A stretch of DNA of 64,000 nucleotides from NCBI GenBank assembly GCA_013364255.1, contig CP054936.1:3688853-3752852 (forward strand), written 5' to 3'. The stretch comes from Streptomyces seoulensis. Lineage in GTDB: Bacteria; Actinomycetota; Actinomycetes; Streptomycetales; Streptomycetaceae. The position numbers and the translations under genes are program-made. The notes under the pieces are model-generated. The model was not told the origin of the DNA. It ran no database searches and saw only the letters and a list, made by a program, of their open reading frames with translations. Position 1 is the stretch's first letter, and each line of letters starts with the position of its first letter. Of the stretch, positions 1 to 9,443 are shown in pieces.

Positions 1-272
1 AGCGTACGAGAGCAGGCGGACCACCGGGGCATACGACGGCGGGCAGGCCATCGGCCCGCCCGCTTTTCCGCGCCCCCGCCCCACTCCGGCCGCCGGCGGG
101 CGGTCCGGTCCGGCCGCCGTCAGGTGTACGCGGGCGGGGAGCGGGCAGGCGCAGGCCAGCAGCGCCGGAACCTCCGCGGACGCCGCTCGGCACGGCCGCG
201 CCCCGGTGGCGACGGGGAACGCGGCGTCGCGAGGACGCGCGCGGACTGCCGGGGACGGAACAGGGCGGGAAC

Positions 273-1010
273 ATGACCTCAGCGGCACCACCACCTCTCC
301 CACCTCTCGCGCGACGGCTGACCACACTCGTGGACGCCCTGACCATCGACCTACGCACGTTCCCGGACGGCCGGGCCCTGCTGCGCCCGCGCGGCGAACT
401 GGTGCACGGCTGCGCACAGGCGCTGGCGAAGGCGCTGGCCGGGCTGCCGCCGGGGACGACCCGCATCGACCTGGACATGGCCCGGGTGACCTTCATGGAC
501 ACGGCGGGCCTGGAACTGCTGGACGCGCTCGACGAGTACGGCCGCCGCCACCTGGTCCCGGTGACGGCCACCGGCTGGACGGGACAGCCGCTGCGCATCC
601 TGGAACTGGCCGGCCTGGACACCGAGGACCCGTTGCGCCCGGCGGACGGCCGGCCCCCGGTCCCGGCGGCGCGGGCGGCCTCCGCGGTGGCCGCGGAACG
701 GGCGGAGCGGCTCGGCCAGTTGCAGCAGGAGGTGGCGCAACTGCGGCAGGCCATCGCCTCCCGCCCGGTGATCGACCAGGCGCGCGGCATCCTGATGGCC
801 GCGCACGCCTGCACCCCGCAGCAGGCGTGGGACATCCTCCGGGAGGCATCGCAGCGGACCAACACCAAGCTCCGCTCGGTCGCCGCCCGGGTCGTCGCGA
901 GCGCCCGCCCCGACGGCCCGCCACCGCCGGACGCCCTGCGCCACGCCCTGAGCGAGGCGGCCGCCCGCACGACGGCCGGGGAGGACCCCGGAGCCCCCCG
1001 GCGCCCGTGA
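273..1010 (+). CDS. STAS-ANTAR regulator (anti-anti-sigma-like, RNA-binding)
   Basis: The 245-residue protein joins two signalling modules. Residues 22-120 form an STAS domain of the anti-sigma-antagonist type. At the usual phosphorylation site it has DTAGL (76-80), so Thr77 replaces the common Ser. Residues 138-162 are a short coiled coil (RAERLGQLQQEVAQL). Residues 163-212 are an ANTAR domain, with the typical VIDQARGILM and TNTKLRSVA helices, which in the family binds twin-hexaloop RNA to cause antitermination. The ATG is preceded by a G-rich GGGCGGGA. The gene is monocistronic. The inference is a soluble regulator linking partner-kinase signalling to transcript elongation; its RNA target is unknown. 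Confidence 0.85.
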   Translation: MTSAAPPPLPPLARRLTTLVDALTIDLRTFPDGRALLRPRGELVHGCAQALAKALAGLPPGTTRIDLDMARVTFMDTAGLELLDALDEYGRRHLVPVTATGWTGQPLRILELAGLDTEDPLRPADGRPPVPAARAASAVAAERAERLGQLQQEVAQLRQAIASRPVIDQARGILMAAHACTPQQAWDILREASQRTNTKLRSVAARVVASARPDGPPPPDALRHALSEAAARTTAGEDPGAPRRP

Positions 1011-1176
1011 CGACGCGGAGGGCGGCGTGAGCGCCCTCGCAAGGCGCGCGAAGGGCACGAACGGGCACTCGGGCTTCCGTGGGGTTCCCCGCTCAGGGGG
1101 TACTCGGCCCGGCGAATGATCAGCCGAACCAGCCGGATCGGCCCGACCGGGGCCGCACGTCCGCAGGAGCAGCACG

Positions 1177-1344
1177 ATGAGAGAGCACACCCCGTCCCAG
1201 GCCGAGGGCGAACGGGACGACGACGACACCCGGCGCACCGCCGAACCGCCCGACACCCCCTACCCGACCCCCTCCCAGGCGGAGGGCGACCGCGACGACC
1301 TCCCGGAGACCTCCGACGCCGCCGACGACGGCCGACGCCGCTGA
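1177..1344 (+). CDS. small acidic hypothetical protein (55 aa)
   Basis: An ATG preceded by GGAGC/AGGAG at good spacing opens a 55-codon frame ending in TGA. The product is hydrophilic, rich in Asp, Glu, Arg and Pro, and has no hydrophobic segment, so it is probably cytosolic and disordered. It contains an internal duplication: PSQAEGERDD near residue 6 and PSQAEGDRDD near residue 32, each followed by an acidic stretch. The third-position GC pattern and the ribosome site favour a real gene. No function can be assigned. Confidence 0.65.
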   Translation: MREHTPSQAEGERDDDDTRRTAEPPDTPYPTPSQAEGDRDDLPETSDAADDGRRR

Positions 1345-1466
1345 GCCGTGGGGCCGTAAGGGGGGTGAGCGGTCCAAGTGGGTGAGCGGTGGCCGCCGCT
1401 TCGGCGTGGCGACCACCGCCGCCGCGTACGAACAGGTCAGATCGATTCTGCGCCTGCACTGCGAGG

Positions 1467-1540
1467 TGGGGCGGGTGGGACTCGAACCCACGGCCGACGG
1501 ATTATGAGTCCGCTGCTCTAACCGGCTGAGCTACCGCCCC
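1467..1540 (-). tRNA. tRNA with CAT anticodon (Met or Ile2)
   Basis: The reverse strand folds as a 74-nt cloverleaf: acceptor GGGGCGG/CCGCCCC, D arm with GGTTAGAGC, anticodon loop CTCATAA, TTCGAGTC T loop and discriminator A. CCA is not encoded. The CAT anticodon fits elongator tRNA-Met or the lysidine-modified tRNA-Ile2. The initiator is excluded because the acceptor stem is fully paired and the anticodon stem lacks the GGG/CCC triplet. I could not separate Met from Ile2 by eye. Confidence 0.95.
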
Positions 1541-1695
1541 GTTCGGCGCGTCGCGTACATGTGTGCGCGCCGTCTGCCGCAGCATAGCCGCTCATACGAT
1601 CTCCTGCTTCGTCATGGTCGGCTTGCCGCGGCCCCTCGTGACCTTGAGGACTCCGGCGCGGGCCGCACGGTTCCCCGGGTCACGAACCGGACATG

Positions 1696-1717
1696 AAAAA
1701 GGACCCCGGAGGGTCCT
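1696..1717 (-). terminator. rho-independent terminator after the tRNA-Asn genes
   Basis: On the minus strand a perfect 7-bp stem (AGGACCC/GGGTCCT) with a 4-nt loop is followed by TTTTT. It lies 12 nt past the end of the downstream tRNA-Asn gene and is a clear intrinsic terminator for that transcript. Confidence 0.9.
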
Positions 1718-1728
1718 CGTTCACTGTG

Positions 1729-1801
1729 CTCCCCCGACTGGACTCGAACCAGTAACCTGCCGGTTAACAGCCGGCTGCTCTGCCAATTGAGCTACGGAGG
1801 A
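1729..1801 (-). tRNA. tRNA-Asn (GTT), copy 1
   Basis: A 73-nt cloverleaf on the minus strand: acceptor TCCTCCG paired with CGGGGGA (with a T-G pair), anticodon loop CTGTTAA giving GTT for asparagine, T loop TTCGAGTC, discriminator G. It is identical to the upstream copy and is the last gene before the T-tract terminator. Confidence 0.97.
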
Positions 1802-1806
1802 CCGAG

Positions 1807-1879
1807 CTCCCCCGACTGGACTCGAACCAGTAACCTGCCGGTTAACAGCCGGCTGCTCTGCCAATTGAGCTACGGAGGA
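1807..1879 (-). tRNA. tRNA-Asn (GTT), copy 2
   Basis: Identical in all 73 nt to the neighbouring copy and separated from it by 5 nt. The two were probably made by a tandem duplication and are transcribed as one precursor, with this copy first. Confidence 0.97.
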
Positions 1880-2026
1880 ATGCCTCGTCGCATCGAACGC
1901 GTCTACCTGGGTAGTCGCCAGGGGGCGCGCGCTCGCTGCGACACATACATTAGCGCAAGCAGGGGGGTGCTCCGCCAATCGGTTCCCCCCGGCTCCGGAT
2001 CGAGGCAGAACGAAGGGTGGCCAACC

Positions 2027-2329
2027 ATGCGGTACCGGCTCGTGTTCATCGCAGGGCTCGCCGTGGGATACGTACTGGGCACGAAGGCGGGACGTGAGCG
2101 CTACGAGCAGCTCCGCAGGTCCGCACGGCAGGTCGCGCAGAACCCGGCGGTGCGCAACACCGCCGAGACGGCGGCGCAGCAGGGCCGCCAGTTCGCGGAC
2201 AAGGCGTACCACGTGGTCAGCGACAAGGTCGGAGACCGCGTGCCGGAGTCCGTGGCCCAGCGGGTGCGCTCGCTGCGCGGCCACGGCAACGGCAGCGGCC
2301 CGGACGACTGGGGCACCAGCAACACCTGA
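2027..2329 (+). CDS. small membrane-anchored YtxH-like protein
   Basis: A 100-residue protein with one N-terminal membrane segment (residues 4-18, VFIAGLAVGYVLGTKAG), followed by an amphipathic, Ala/Gln-rich soluble tail with regular charge spacing. The arrangement, membrane helix then GTKAGRERYEQL, is the usual YtxH-like layout, often linked to stress or envelope functions without a known biochemical activity. The frame is open much further upstream through the tRNA antisense region, but the ATG at 2027 has AAGGGTGG in front and is the natural start. The protein probably faces the cytoplasm. Confidence 0.8.
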   Translation: MRYRLVFIAGLAVGYVLGTKAGRERYEQLRRSARQVAQNPAVRNTAETAAQQGRQFADKAYHVVSDKVGDRVPESVAQRVRSLRGHGNGSGPDDWGTSNT

Positions 2330-2513
2330 GGCGACGGCTGAGGCGACAGCTGAGCACACGTGAGACGGACGGTTCCGGCGCCCCGCGAGGGGCGCCGGTG
2401 GCGTGTGCGGGGGCGTCCGGAACGCGGGCCGCGCCCGCTCCGCGGCCGCGAGAATGCGTCCGCCTGGCGATCCGTGACCCGAGCAGGGGCCGCGGTGCGG
2501 CAGAATTTTCGCC

Positions 2514-3968
2514 ATGGGGATAGTCGCCGGGTTGGACAGTTCACCTGATTTCACTCGCATCGTGGTCTGCGACACGGACACGGGCGCCGTACTCCGGCAG
2601 GGCTACGCGCCGCATCCGGTGGAGAGCCCCGAAGGGGGCGGCCGCCCTGCCGACGTGGATCCGCAGGCCTGGCTGCTCTCGCTCGGGGAGGCCGCGGGCG
2701 GCGGGCTGCTGGAGGGCGTGCAGGCCATCGGCGTGTCGGCCCAGCAGAACGCGCTGGTGCCGCTGGACGCCCAGGGCGCCACGGTGCGGCCCGCGCTGGT
2801 CGGCGGCGACCGGCGGGCCCAGATCGCCGCGGCCGACCTGATCGACGCGCTCGGCGGCCGGGAGGCGTGGGCGCAGGCGGTCGGCTGTGTGCCGCAGGCC
2901 GCGCAGCCGGTCACCAAGCTGCGCTGGCTCGCGAAGAACGAACCGGACGCGGCCCGGCGGACCGCCGTGCTGCTCCAGGCGCACGACTGGCTGGTGTGGC
3001 AGCTGCTGGGGCGGCCGGCCCGCCGGACCACCGACCGCGGCGGCGCCTCCGGCACCGGCTACTGGTCGGCGGCCACCGGCGCGTACCGCCCCGATCTGGT
3101 GGAGCTGGCCCTCGGCCACCAGGCCGTGCTGCCCGAGGTGATCGGCCCCTCCGAGGCGGCCGGCACGACTCCGGAGGGGCTGCTGATCTCGGCGGGCACC
3201 GGGGAGACCATGGCCGCCGCCTTCGGGCTCGGGCTCGCCGTGGGCGACGTGGTGGTCTCGCTCGGCGCCTCCGGTTCGGTGATGGCCGTGCACCCCGAGG
3301 CGCTGGTCGACCGGGCCGGCATGATCACCTCGCTCGCCGACGCCACCGGCATGCACCTGCCGGTCGTCACCACGCTGAACGCCGTACGGGCCCTGCGCGG
3401 CGCCGCCGAGCTGCTCGGCCTGCCCGATCTGGAGTCCCTGTCCGACCTGGCGATGAAGTCGACGCCGGGCGCGCACGGGCTGGTGCTGCTGCCGTACCTG
3501 GAGGGCGAGCGCACCCCCGCGCTGCCGCACACCGCGGGCACGCTGGCCGGGCTGCGGCGCGAGTCGATGAAGCCTGAGCACCTGGCGCGGGCCGCGTTCG
3601 AGGGCATGCTGTGCGGGCTCGCGGACGCGCTGGACGTGCTGCGCGGGCGGGGCGTGGAGGTGCGGCGGGTCTTCCTGCTCGGGCCGGCCGCCGAGCTGCC
3701 CGCCGTGCAGGCCGCGGCGCCCGCGCTGTTCGGCGCGCAGGTCGTGGTGCCGCAGCCCGCGGACTACGCCGCGATCGGCGCCGCCCGGCAGGCCGCCTGG
3801 GCGCTCGGCGTCTCGCAGGGCGTCCTCGACCCGCGCACCCCGCCGGCCTGGCAGGGCGCGGCCGCGCAGGTCCTGGAGCCGGGCGAGGAGCTGGCGGTGG
3901 GCCAGGCAGTGCGCCAGCAGTACGTGTCGGTCCGCGAACAGACCCACCCGGGAGCCTTCCACGCGTGA
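2514..3968 (+). CDS. FGGY-family carbohydrate kinase (xylulokinase-like)
   Basis: A 484-residue sugar kinase of the ASKHA fold. It starts with the ATP-binding loop (GIVAGLDSSPDFTRIVVCD), has a central substrate segment (VSAQQNALVPLD, then ALVGGDRRAQ) and the second nucleotide motif SLGASGSVMAVHPE followed by LLPYLEGERTP. The length fits xylulokinases (about 480-500). It would phosphorylate a pentulose or related polyol with ATP in the cytosol. There are no sugar-transport or isomerase genes alongside, so the substrate is not fixed by context. The Asp in VGGDRRA is the expected catalytic base region. Confidence 0.85.
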   Translation: MGIVAGLDSSPDFTRIVVCDTDTGAVLRQGYAPHPVESPEGGGRPADVDPQAWLLSLGEAAGGGLLEGVQAIGVSAQQNALVPLDAQGATVRPALVGGDRRAQIAAADLIDALGGREAWAQAVGCVPQAAQPVTKLRWLAKNEPDAARRTAVLLQAHDWLVWQLLGRPARRTTDRGGASGTGYWSAATGAYRPDLVELALGHQAVLPEVIGPSEAAGTTPEGLLISAGTGETMAAAFGLGLAVGDVVVSLGASGSVMAVHPEALVDRAGMITSLADATGMHLPVVTTLNAVRALRGAAELLGLPDLESLSDLAMKSTPGAHGLVLLPYLEGERTPALPHTAGTLAGLRRESMKPEHLARAAFEGMLCGLADALDVLRGRGVEVRRVFLLGPAAELPAVQAAAPALFGAQVVVPQPADYAAIGAARQAAWALGVSQGVLDPRTPPAWQGAAAQVLEPGEELAVGQAVRQQYVSVREQTHPGAFHA

Positions 3969-3973
3969 GGGCC

Positions 3974-4079
3974 GCCCGGTGGGTCCGCCCCCGGCCGCCC
4001 CGCGGACCCGCTACCGAACGCCCGGCGGGTCCGCCCCCGACCGCCCCGCGGACCCGCCGCCGAACGCCCGGTGGGTCCG
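3974..4079. repeat. 46-bp tandem repeat, 2.3 copies
   Basis: Directly after the kinase stop a 46-bp unit beginning GCCCGGTGGGTCCG repeats at 3974, 4020 and 4066 (the last partial), with three or four substitutions between the full copies. Each unit contains an internal inverted GGGTCCG/CGGACCC that could fold, so the array may act as a multi-hairpin terminator for the kinase transcript. The rest of the gap to 4157 holds no gene. Confidence 0.85.
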
Positions 4080-4157
4080 TGGGCGTAAGGCGGATGGCCG
4101 AGCGGGGGCGGTCATCGGTCCGCTATTGGGTTAATCGGTTGAGGTAACGCGGGTGGA

Positions 4158-5960
4158 GTGTCCGACGATAGGGGCCAAGGGAACGGACACCCCGACGCCT
4201 CCCACCGCCGACTCCGAGAGACCAGCGTGCTCCTAAGACTGCTGCGGACCTACCTCAGGCCCTACAAGAAACCCATATCCCTGCTGGTGCTGCTACAGCT
4301 CCTGCAGACCTGCGCCACCCTCTACCTGCCGACGCTGAACGCCCACATCATCGACAAGGGCGTGGTGAAGGGCGACACCGGCTACATCCTCACCTACGGC
4401 GCGGTGATGATCGGCATCTCGCTGGCGCAGGTGGTGTGCAACATCGGCGCCGTGTACTACGGCGCCAAGACCGCCTCCTCGCTGGGCCGGGACGTCCGCG
4501 GCGCCGTCTTCGACCGGGTGCAGTCCTTCTCGGCGCGCGAGGTCGGCCACTTCGGCGCGCCCTCGCTCATCACCCGTACGACCAATGACGTCCAGCAGGT
4601 ACAGATGCTGGCGCTGATGACGTTCACCCTGATGGTGTCGGCGCCCATCATGTGCGTGGGCGGTGTCGTGCTGGCGCTGGGCCTGGACGTGCCGCTGTCC
4701 GGGGTGCTGGTCGCCGTCGTCCCGGTGCTCGCCGTCTGCGTGACGCTGATCGTGCGCCGGCTGCGCCCGCTGTTCCGGTCGATGCAGACCCGGCTGGACA
4801 CGGTGAACCGGGTGCTGCGCGAGCAGATCACCGGCAACCGCGTCATCCGCGCCTTCGTCCGCGACGAGTACGAGAACGACCGCTTCCGCAAGGCCAACAC
4901 CGACCTCACCGAGATGCAGCTGGCCACCGGACGGCTGCTGGCGCTGATGTTCCCGATCGTGATGACGGTGGTGAACCTGTCGTCCATCGCGGTGGTGTGG
5001 TTCGGCGCCCACCGCATCGACAGCGGCGGCATGCAGATCGGCGACCTGACCGCGTTCCTGGCCTATCTGATGCAGATCGTGATGTCCGTGATGATGGCCA
5101 CGTTCATGTTCATGATGGTGCCGCGCGCCGAGGTGTGCGCCGAGCGCGTCCAGGAGGTGCTGGACACCGAGTCCAGCGTCGTCCCGCCGGCCGCGCCCGT
5201 CCTGGAGCTGCGCCGGCACGGCCATCTGGAGCTGCGTCAGGCCGGTTTCCGCTACCCGGGCGCCGAGGAACCGGTGCTCAAGGGCGTCGACCTGGTGGCC
5301 CGGCCCGGCGAGGTGACCGCGGTCATCGGCTCCACCGGCAGCGGCAAGTCCACGCTGCTCGGCCTGGTGCCCCGCCTGTTCGACGCGACCGACGGCGAGG
5401 TTCTCGTCGACGGCGTGGACGTGCGCACCCTCGACGCCCGGCTGCTGGCCAGGACGGTCGGCATGGTGCCGCAGAAGCCGTACCTGTTCGCCGGGACCGT
5501 CGCCACCAACCTTCGCTACGGCAATCCGGACGCCACCGACGAGGAGCTGTGGCACGCCCTTGAGGTGGCGCAGGCCAAGGACTTCGTCGGCAAGCTGGAG
5601 GGCGGCCTGAACGCGCCGATCGCGCAGGGCGGCACCAACGTCTCCGGCGGTCAGCGCCAGCGCCTGGCGATCGCCCGCACCCTGGTGCAGCGCCCGGAGA
5701 TCTACCTCTTCGACGACTCCTTCTCCGCGCTCGACTACGCCACCGACGCGGCCCTGCGCGCGGCGCTGGCCGAGGAGACCTCGCAGGCCACCGTCGTCAT
5801 CGTCGCCCAGCGGGTGGCGACCATCCGCGAGGCGGACCGGATCGTCGTCCTGGACAGCGGCCGGGTCGTCGGCGCCGGGCGCCACCACGAGCTGATGGCG
5901 GACAACGAGACGTACCGGGAGATCGTCCTCTCCCAGCTGACGGAAGCGGAGGCCGCCTGA
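4158..5960 (+). CDS. ABC exporter half-transporter, degenerate-site subunit
   Basis: A 600-residue fusion of a six-helix exporter membrane domain (residues about 25-330) and an ATPase domain (about 345-590). Walker A is GSTGSGKST (near 391) and the signature is VSGGQRQ. Walker B reads YLFDDSFSALD, with Asp where the catalytic Glu belongs, and the H-loop His is replaced by Gln (VAQRVATI). These are the marks of the subunit carrying the inactive ATP site in heterodimeric exporters. The partner follows with a 1-base overlap. I use the GTG start at 4158; the ribosome site is weak and a GTG near 4227 is possible. The exported substrate is unknown; drug or lipid export is common in the family. Confidence 0.9.
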   Translation: MSDDRGQGNGHPDASHRRLRETSVLLRLLRTYLRPYKKPISLLVLLQLLQTCATLYLPTLNAHIIDKGVVKGDTGYILTYGAVMIGISLAQVVCNIGAVYYGAKTASSLGRDVRGAVFDRVQSFSAREVGHFGAPSLITRTTNDVQQVQMLALMTFTLMVSAPIMCVGGVVLALGLDVPLSGVLVAVVPVLAVCVTLIVRRLRPLFRSMQTRLDTVNRVLREQITGNRVIRAFVRDEYENDRFRKANTDLTEMQLATGRLLALMFPIVMTVVNLSSIAVVWFGAHRIDSGGMQIGDLTAFLAYLMQIVMSVMMATFMFMMVPRAEVCAERVQEVLDTESSVVPPAAPVLELRRHGHLELRQAGFRYPGAEEPVLKGVDLVARPGEVTAVIGSTGSGKSTLLGLVPRLFDATDGEVLVDGVDVRTLDARLLARTVGMVPQKPYLFAGTVATNLRYGNPDATDEELWHALEVAQAKDFVGKLEGGLNAPIAQGGTNVSGGQRQRLAIARTLVQRPEIYLFDDSFSALDYATDAALRAALAEETSQATVVIVAQRVATIREADRIVVLDSGRVVGAGRHHELMADNETYREIVLSQLTEAEAA

Positions 5961-7888
5961 TGGCCGGGCCCATGGGTCGGATGATGGCCGGGGGCGGCCC
6001 GAACAGCCGCTCGATGAACTTCAAGGACTCGGGCAAGCGGCTGCTGGCCCAGTTCCGGCCCGAACGGGTCACCCTGTACGCGCTGCTGCTGTGCGTGGTG
6101 ATAAGTGTCACCCTGAGCGTGCTCGGGCCGAAGATCCTCGGCAAGGCCACCGACCTGGTGTTCGCCGGGATCATCGGCCGGCAGCTGCCGGGCGGGGCGA
6201 CCAAGGAGCAGGTGCTCCAGAACATGCGCGAGCACGGCCAGGGTTCGGTCGCCGACATGCTCCGCAGCACCGACTTCACCCCGGGCCAAGGCATCGACTT
6301 CGACGCGGTCGGCAAGGTGCTGCTGCTGGCGCTGGGCACGTTCATGGTGGCCGGGCTGCTGATGGCGGTGGCGACGCGGCTGGTGAACCGGTCGGTGAAC
6401 CGGACGATGTTCCGGATGCGCGAGGACGTGCAGACCAAGCTGTCCCGGCTGCCGCTGTCCTACTTCGACAAGCGCCAGCGCGGCGAGGTGCTCTCCCGCG
6501 CCACCAACGACATCGACAACATCGGCCAGACCCTCCAGCAGTCGATGGGCCAGCTCATCAACTCGGTGCTGACCATCGTCGGCGTGCTGGTGATGATGTT
6601 CTACGTCTCCTGGATCCTCGCCCTGGTCGCGCTGGTGACGGTGCCGCTGTCGTTCGTCGTCGCCACCCGCGTCGGCAAGCGCAGCCAGCCGCACTTCGTG
6701 CAGCAGTGGAGCACCACCGGCAAGCTGAACGCGCACATCGAGGAGATGTACACCGGCCACACGCTGGTGAAGGTGTTCGGCCGGCAGGAGGAGTCGGCGC
6801 GGCAGTTCGCCGAGCAGAACGACGCCCTGTACGAGGCCGGGTTCAAGGCGCAGTTCAACAGCGGCGTCATGCAGCCGCTGATGATGTTCGTCTCCAACCT
6901 GAACTACGTGCTGGTGGCGGTGGTCGGCGGTCTGCGGGTCGCCTCCGGCTCGCTGTCCATCGGCGACGTGCAGGCCTTCATCCAGTACTCGCGGCAGTTC
7001 TCCATGCCGCTGACGCAGGTCGCCTCGATGGCGAACCTGGTGCAGTCGGGCGTCGCCTCGGCCGAGCGGATCTTCGAACTCCTGGACGCGGAGGAGCAGG
7101 AGGCCGATCCGGTGCCGGGCGTACGGCCGGAGGAGCTGCGCGGGCGGGTCGCCCTGGAGCAGGTGTCGTTCCGCTACGAGAAGGACAAGCCGCTCATCGA
7201 GGACCTCTCGCTCACCGTCGAACCGGGGCAGACGGTCGCGATCGTCGGCCCGACCGGCGCGGGCAAGACGACGCTGGTCAACCTGCTGATGCGGTTCTAC
7301 GACGTCACCGGCGGCCGGATCACGCTGGACGGCGTGGACATCGCCCGGATGTCGCGGGACGAGCTGCGCTCGGCCATCGGCATGGTGCTCCAGGACACCT
7401 GGCTGTTCGGCGGCACCATCGCGGAGAACATCGCCTACGGCGCTTCGCGCGAGGTGACGCCCGGGGAGATCGAGGAGGCGGCGCGGGCCGCGCACGTCGA
7501 CCGGTTCGTCCGGACGCTGCCCGACGGCTACGACACCGTCATCGACGACGAGGGCACCGGGGTCAGCGCGGGTGAGAAGCAGCTGATCACGATAGCGCGG
7601 GCGTTCCTGTCCGACCCGGTGATCCTGGTCCTGGACGAGGCGACCAGCTCGGTGGACACCCGTACCGAGGTGCTGATCCAGAAGGCGATGGCCAAACTCC
7701 AGCACGGCCGCACCTCGTTCGTCATCGCGCACCGGCTCTCCACGATCCGGGACGCGGACACGATCCTGGTGATGGAGAACGGCTCGATCGTCGAACAGGG
7801 CGCCCACGCCGAGCTGCTGGCGGCGCAGGGGGCGTACGCCCGGTTGTACCAGGCGCAGTTCGCGCAGGCGGTCGCCGAGGTCGACTGA
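5960..7888 (+). CDS. ABC exporter half-transporter, catalytic subunit
   Basis: A 642-residue partner of the preceding gene, starting inside its stop (TGATG). An N-terminal Gly/Met-rich leader precedes six membrane helices (about 35-340) with a periplasmic insert at 70-120, then the ATPase. Walker A is GPTGAGKT (near 430), Walker B is ILVLDEATSS with the catalytic Glu intact, and the H-loop is IAHRLST. The signature is VSAGEKQ, which departs from LSGGQ. That degenerate signature would face the degenerate Walker B site of the partner, so the two proteins together give one working and one dead ATP site. Both must be translated in equal amounts, which the overlap favours. Confidence 0.92.
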   Translation: MAGPMGRMMAGGGPNSRSMNFKDSGKRLLAQFRPERVTLYALLLCVVISVTLSVLGPKILGKATDLVFAGIIGRQLPGGATKEQVLQNMREHGQGSVADMLRSTDFTPGQGIDFDAVGKVLLLALGTFMVAGLLMAVATRLVNRSVNRTMFRMREDVQTKLSRLPLSYFDKRQRGEVLSRATNDIDNIGQTLQQSMGQLINSVLTIVGVLVMMFYVSWILALVALVTVPLSFVVATRVGKRSQPHFVQQWSTTGKLNAHIEEMYTGHTLVKVFGRQEESARQFAEQNDALYEAGFKAQFNSGVMQPLMMFVSNLNYVLVAVVGGLRVASGSLSIGDVQAFIQYSRQFSMPLTQVASMANLVQSGVASAERIFELLDAEEQEADPVPGVRPEELRGRVALEQVSFRYEKDKPLIEDLSLTVEPGQTVAIVGPTGAGKTTLVNLLMRFYDVTGGRITLDGVDIARMSRDELRSAIGMVLQDTWLFGGTIAENIAYGASREVTPGEIEEAARAAHVDRFVRTLPDGYDTVIDDEGTGVSAGEKQLITIARAFLSDPVILVLDEATSSVDTRTEVLIQKAMAKLQHGRTSFVIAHRLSTIRDADTILVMENGSIVEQGAHAELLAAQGAYARLYQAQFAQAVAEVD

Positions 7889-7918
7889 GCGCGGGCGGTC
7901 GTCGGGGCCGTACGGGAA

Positions 7919-7954
7919 GCGGAGGGGGCTGCCTCGCGGGGCGGCCCCCTCCGC
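7919..7954. terminator. bidirectional hairpin between ABC operon and hrdA
   Basis: A perfect 11-bp GC stem (GCGGAGGGGGC with GCCCCCTCCGC, 14-nt loop) lies between two convergent genes. There is no T tract, as is usual in streptomycetes. Confidence 0.75.
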
Positions 7955-7971
7955 CGTGCGGTGCGGCCCGC

Positions 7972-9258
7972 TCAGTCCAGGTAGCCGCGGAGCTGGTCGG
8001 CGAAGGCGTGGTCGCGGAGTTTGCCGAGGGTCTTGGACTCGATCTGCCGGATGCGTTCGCGGGTGACGCCGAAGATGCGGCCGATCTCCTCCAGGGTGCG
8101 CGGCCGGCCGTCCATCAGCCCGTAGCGCAGCTGCACGACCTTGCGCTCGCGCTCCCCCAGCGTCGACAGCACCGCCTCCAGGTGCTCGCGCAGCAGCAGG
8201 AACGCCGCCGACTCCACCGGGGAGGCCGCGTCGCCGTCCTCGATGAGGTCGCCGAGGGCCACCTCGTCCTCCTCGCCGACCGGGGCGTGCAGGGAGACGG
8301 GTTCCTGGGCCAGCCGCAGCACCTCGCCGACCCGGTCCGGCGTCAGGTCCAGCTGGGCGGCGACCTCGGCGGGGGTGGGCTCGTAGCCGCGCTCCTGGAG
8401 CAGCCGCCGCTGCACGCGCACCACGCGGTTGATGAGTTCCACGACGTGGACGGGGACGCGGATGGTGCGGGCCTGGTCGGCCAGCGCGCGGGACATGGCC
8501 TGGCGGATCCACCAGGTGGCGTAGGTGGAGAACTTGTAGCCGCGGGCGTAGTCGAACTTCTCCACGGCCCGGATCAGCCCGAGGTTGCCCTCCTGGACCA
8601 GGTCGAGCATGGTGAGGCCGCGGCCGACGTACCGTTTCGCCACCGACACCACCAGGCGCAGGTTGGCCTCGATGAGGCGGCGCTTGGCCATCCGGCCCAG
8701 CACGACGAGCCGGTCCAGGTCGCCGGCGAGCCGGCTGTCCAGGTCGGGCGTGCTGCTCAGCTTGTCCTCGGCGAACAGTCCGGCCTCCACCCGCCGGGCG
8801 AGTTCGACCTCCTCGGCGGCGGTGAGCAGCGGGATCCGCCCGATCTCCCGCAGGTACTGCCGGAACAGGTCGGCCGACGGGCCGCCGGTCTCGGTGCGGG
8901 TGGGGGCAGCGGGGGGACCGGTGGTGTCGTGCGGGTCGAGGGGTCCGTCGGTGTCGTGCGGGTCGGGGGCGTCGTGCGGATCGGGGGCGTCGTGCGGGCC
9001 GGGCTCCGGTGCGTCGGCCTCGGCGCCGTCGATCTCCTGGGCGTCCGGCTCCGGGCCGTCCGGCTGCGGGCCGTCCAGCTCCGGGCCGTCCGGCTGCGGC
9101 TCGGGCGGTTCCGGGGCCGGCTCGGTGGCCGGCGGGTCCTCCGGATCGGCGGCCTGCCCGGCCTCCGGGTGGTGCGCGGCCCGGTCCTGCGGGGGCACGG
9201 CCACCGCCCTCCCACGGCCGGTGGCGCTGTCGGTGGGGGTGCGGGTCTGGGTGTGCAC
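7972..9258 (-). CDS. hrdA: principal-type sigma-70 factor HrdA
   Basis: A 428-residue group 2 sigma factor. Residues 1-125 are a disordered acidic Pro/Asp/Glu leader with PDPHDA-type repeats. Region 1.2 begins at [16 protein letters not shown]. Region 2 has the core-binding and -10 recognition helices ([22 protein letters not shown]), and region 4 ends with the -35 helix ([18 protein letters not shown]). The GTG start has GGAGG nine bases upstream. Adjacency to dnaG is the known position of hrdA in Streptomyces and is the reason for the name over hrdC or hrdD. Group 2 factors are dispensable and read promoters overlapping those of HrdB. The leader is encoded by repetitive DNA around 8930-9120. 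Confidence 0.88.
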   Translation of the reverse strand: MHTQTRTPTDSATGRGRAVAVPPQDRAAHHPEAGQAADPEDPPATEPAPEPPEPQPDGPELDGPQPDGPEPDAQEIDGAEADAPEPGPHDAPDPHDAPDPHDTDGPLDPHDTTGPPAAPTRTETGGPSADLFRQYLREIGRIPLLTAAEEVELARRVEAGLFAEDKLSSTPDLDSRLAGDLDRLVVLGRMAKRRLIEANLRLVVSVAKRYVGRGLTMLDLVQEGNLGLIRAVEKFDYARGYKFSTYATWWIRQAMSRALADQARTIRVPVHVVELINRVVRVQRRLLQERGYEPTPAEVAAQLDLTPDRVGEVLRLAQEPVSLHAPVGEEDEVALGDLIEDGDAASPVESAAFLLLREHLEAVLSTLGERERKVVQLRYGLMDGRPRTLEEIGRIFGVTRERIRQIESKTLGKLRDHAFADQLRGYLD

Positions 9259-9443
9259 GGGGGGCGACCTCCAGGATGATCGCTGCTCAGCTGCGCGGCA
9301 GCGCTACGCGCTCCGAGGGCTCAGGCACCGGACCCAGTGTGGGGTACGACACATCGCTGCCACGAGGGGCGTGCGGTGACTTTTTGCGTTCGATCCGTGA
9401 CGGGGCGGTTACCGCCGCCGGGCGGACGCCGTACGGTGGAGGC

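Noticed and set aside
5735..8512. 925-codon minus-strand frame over the ABC genes and hrdA end
   Set aside because: It runs through several genes in both orientations and has His/Arg-rich shadow composition.
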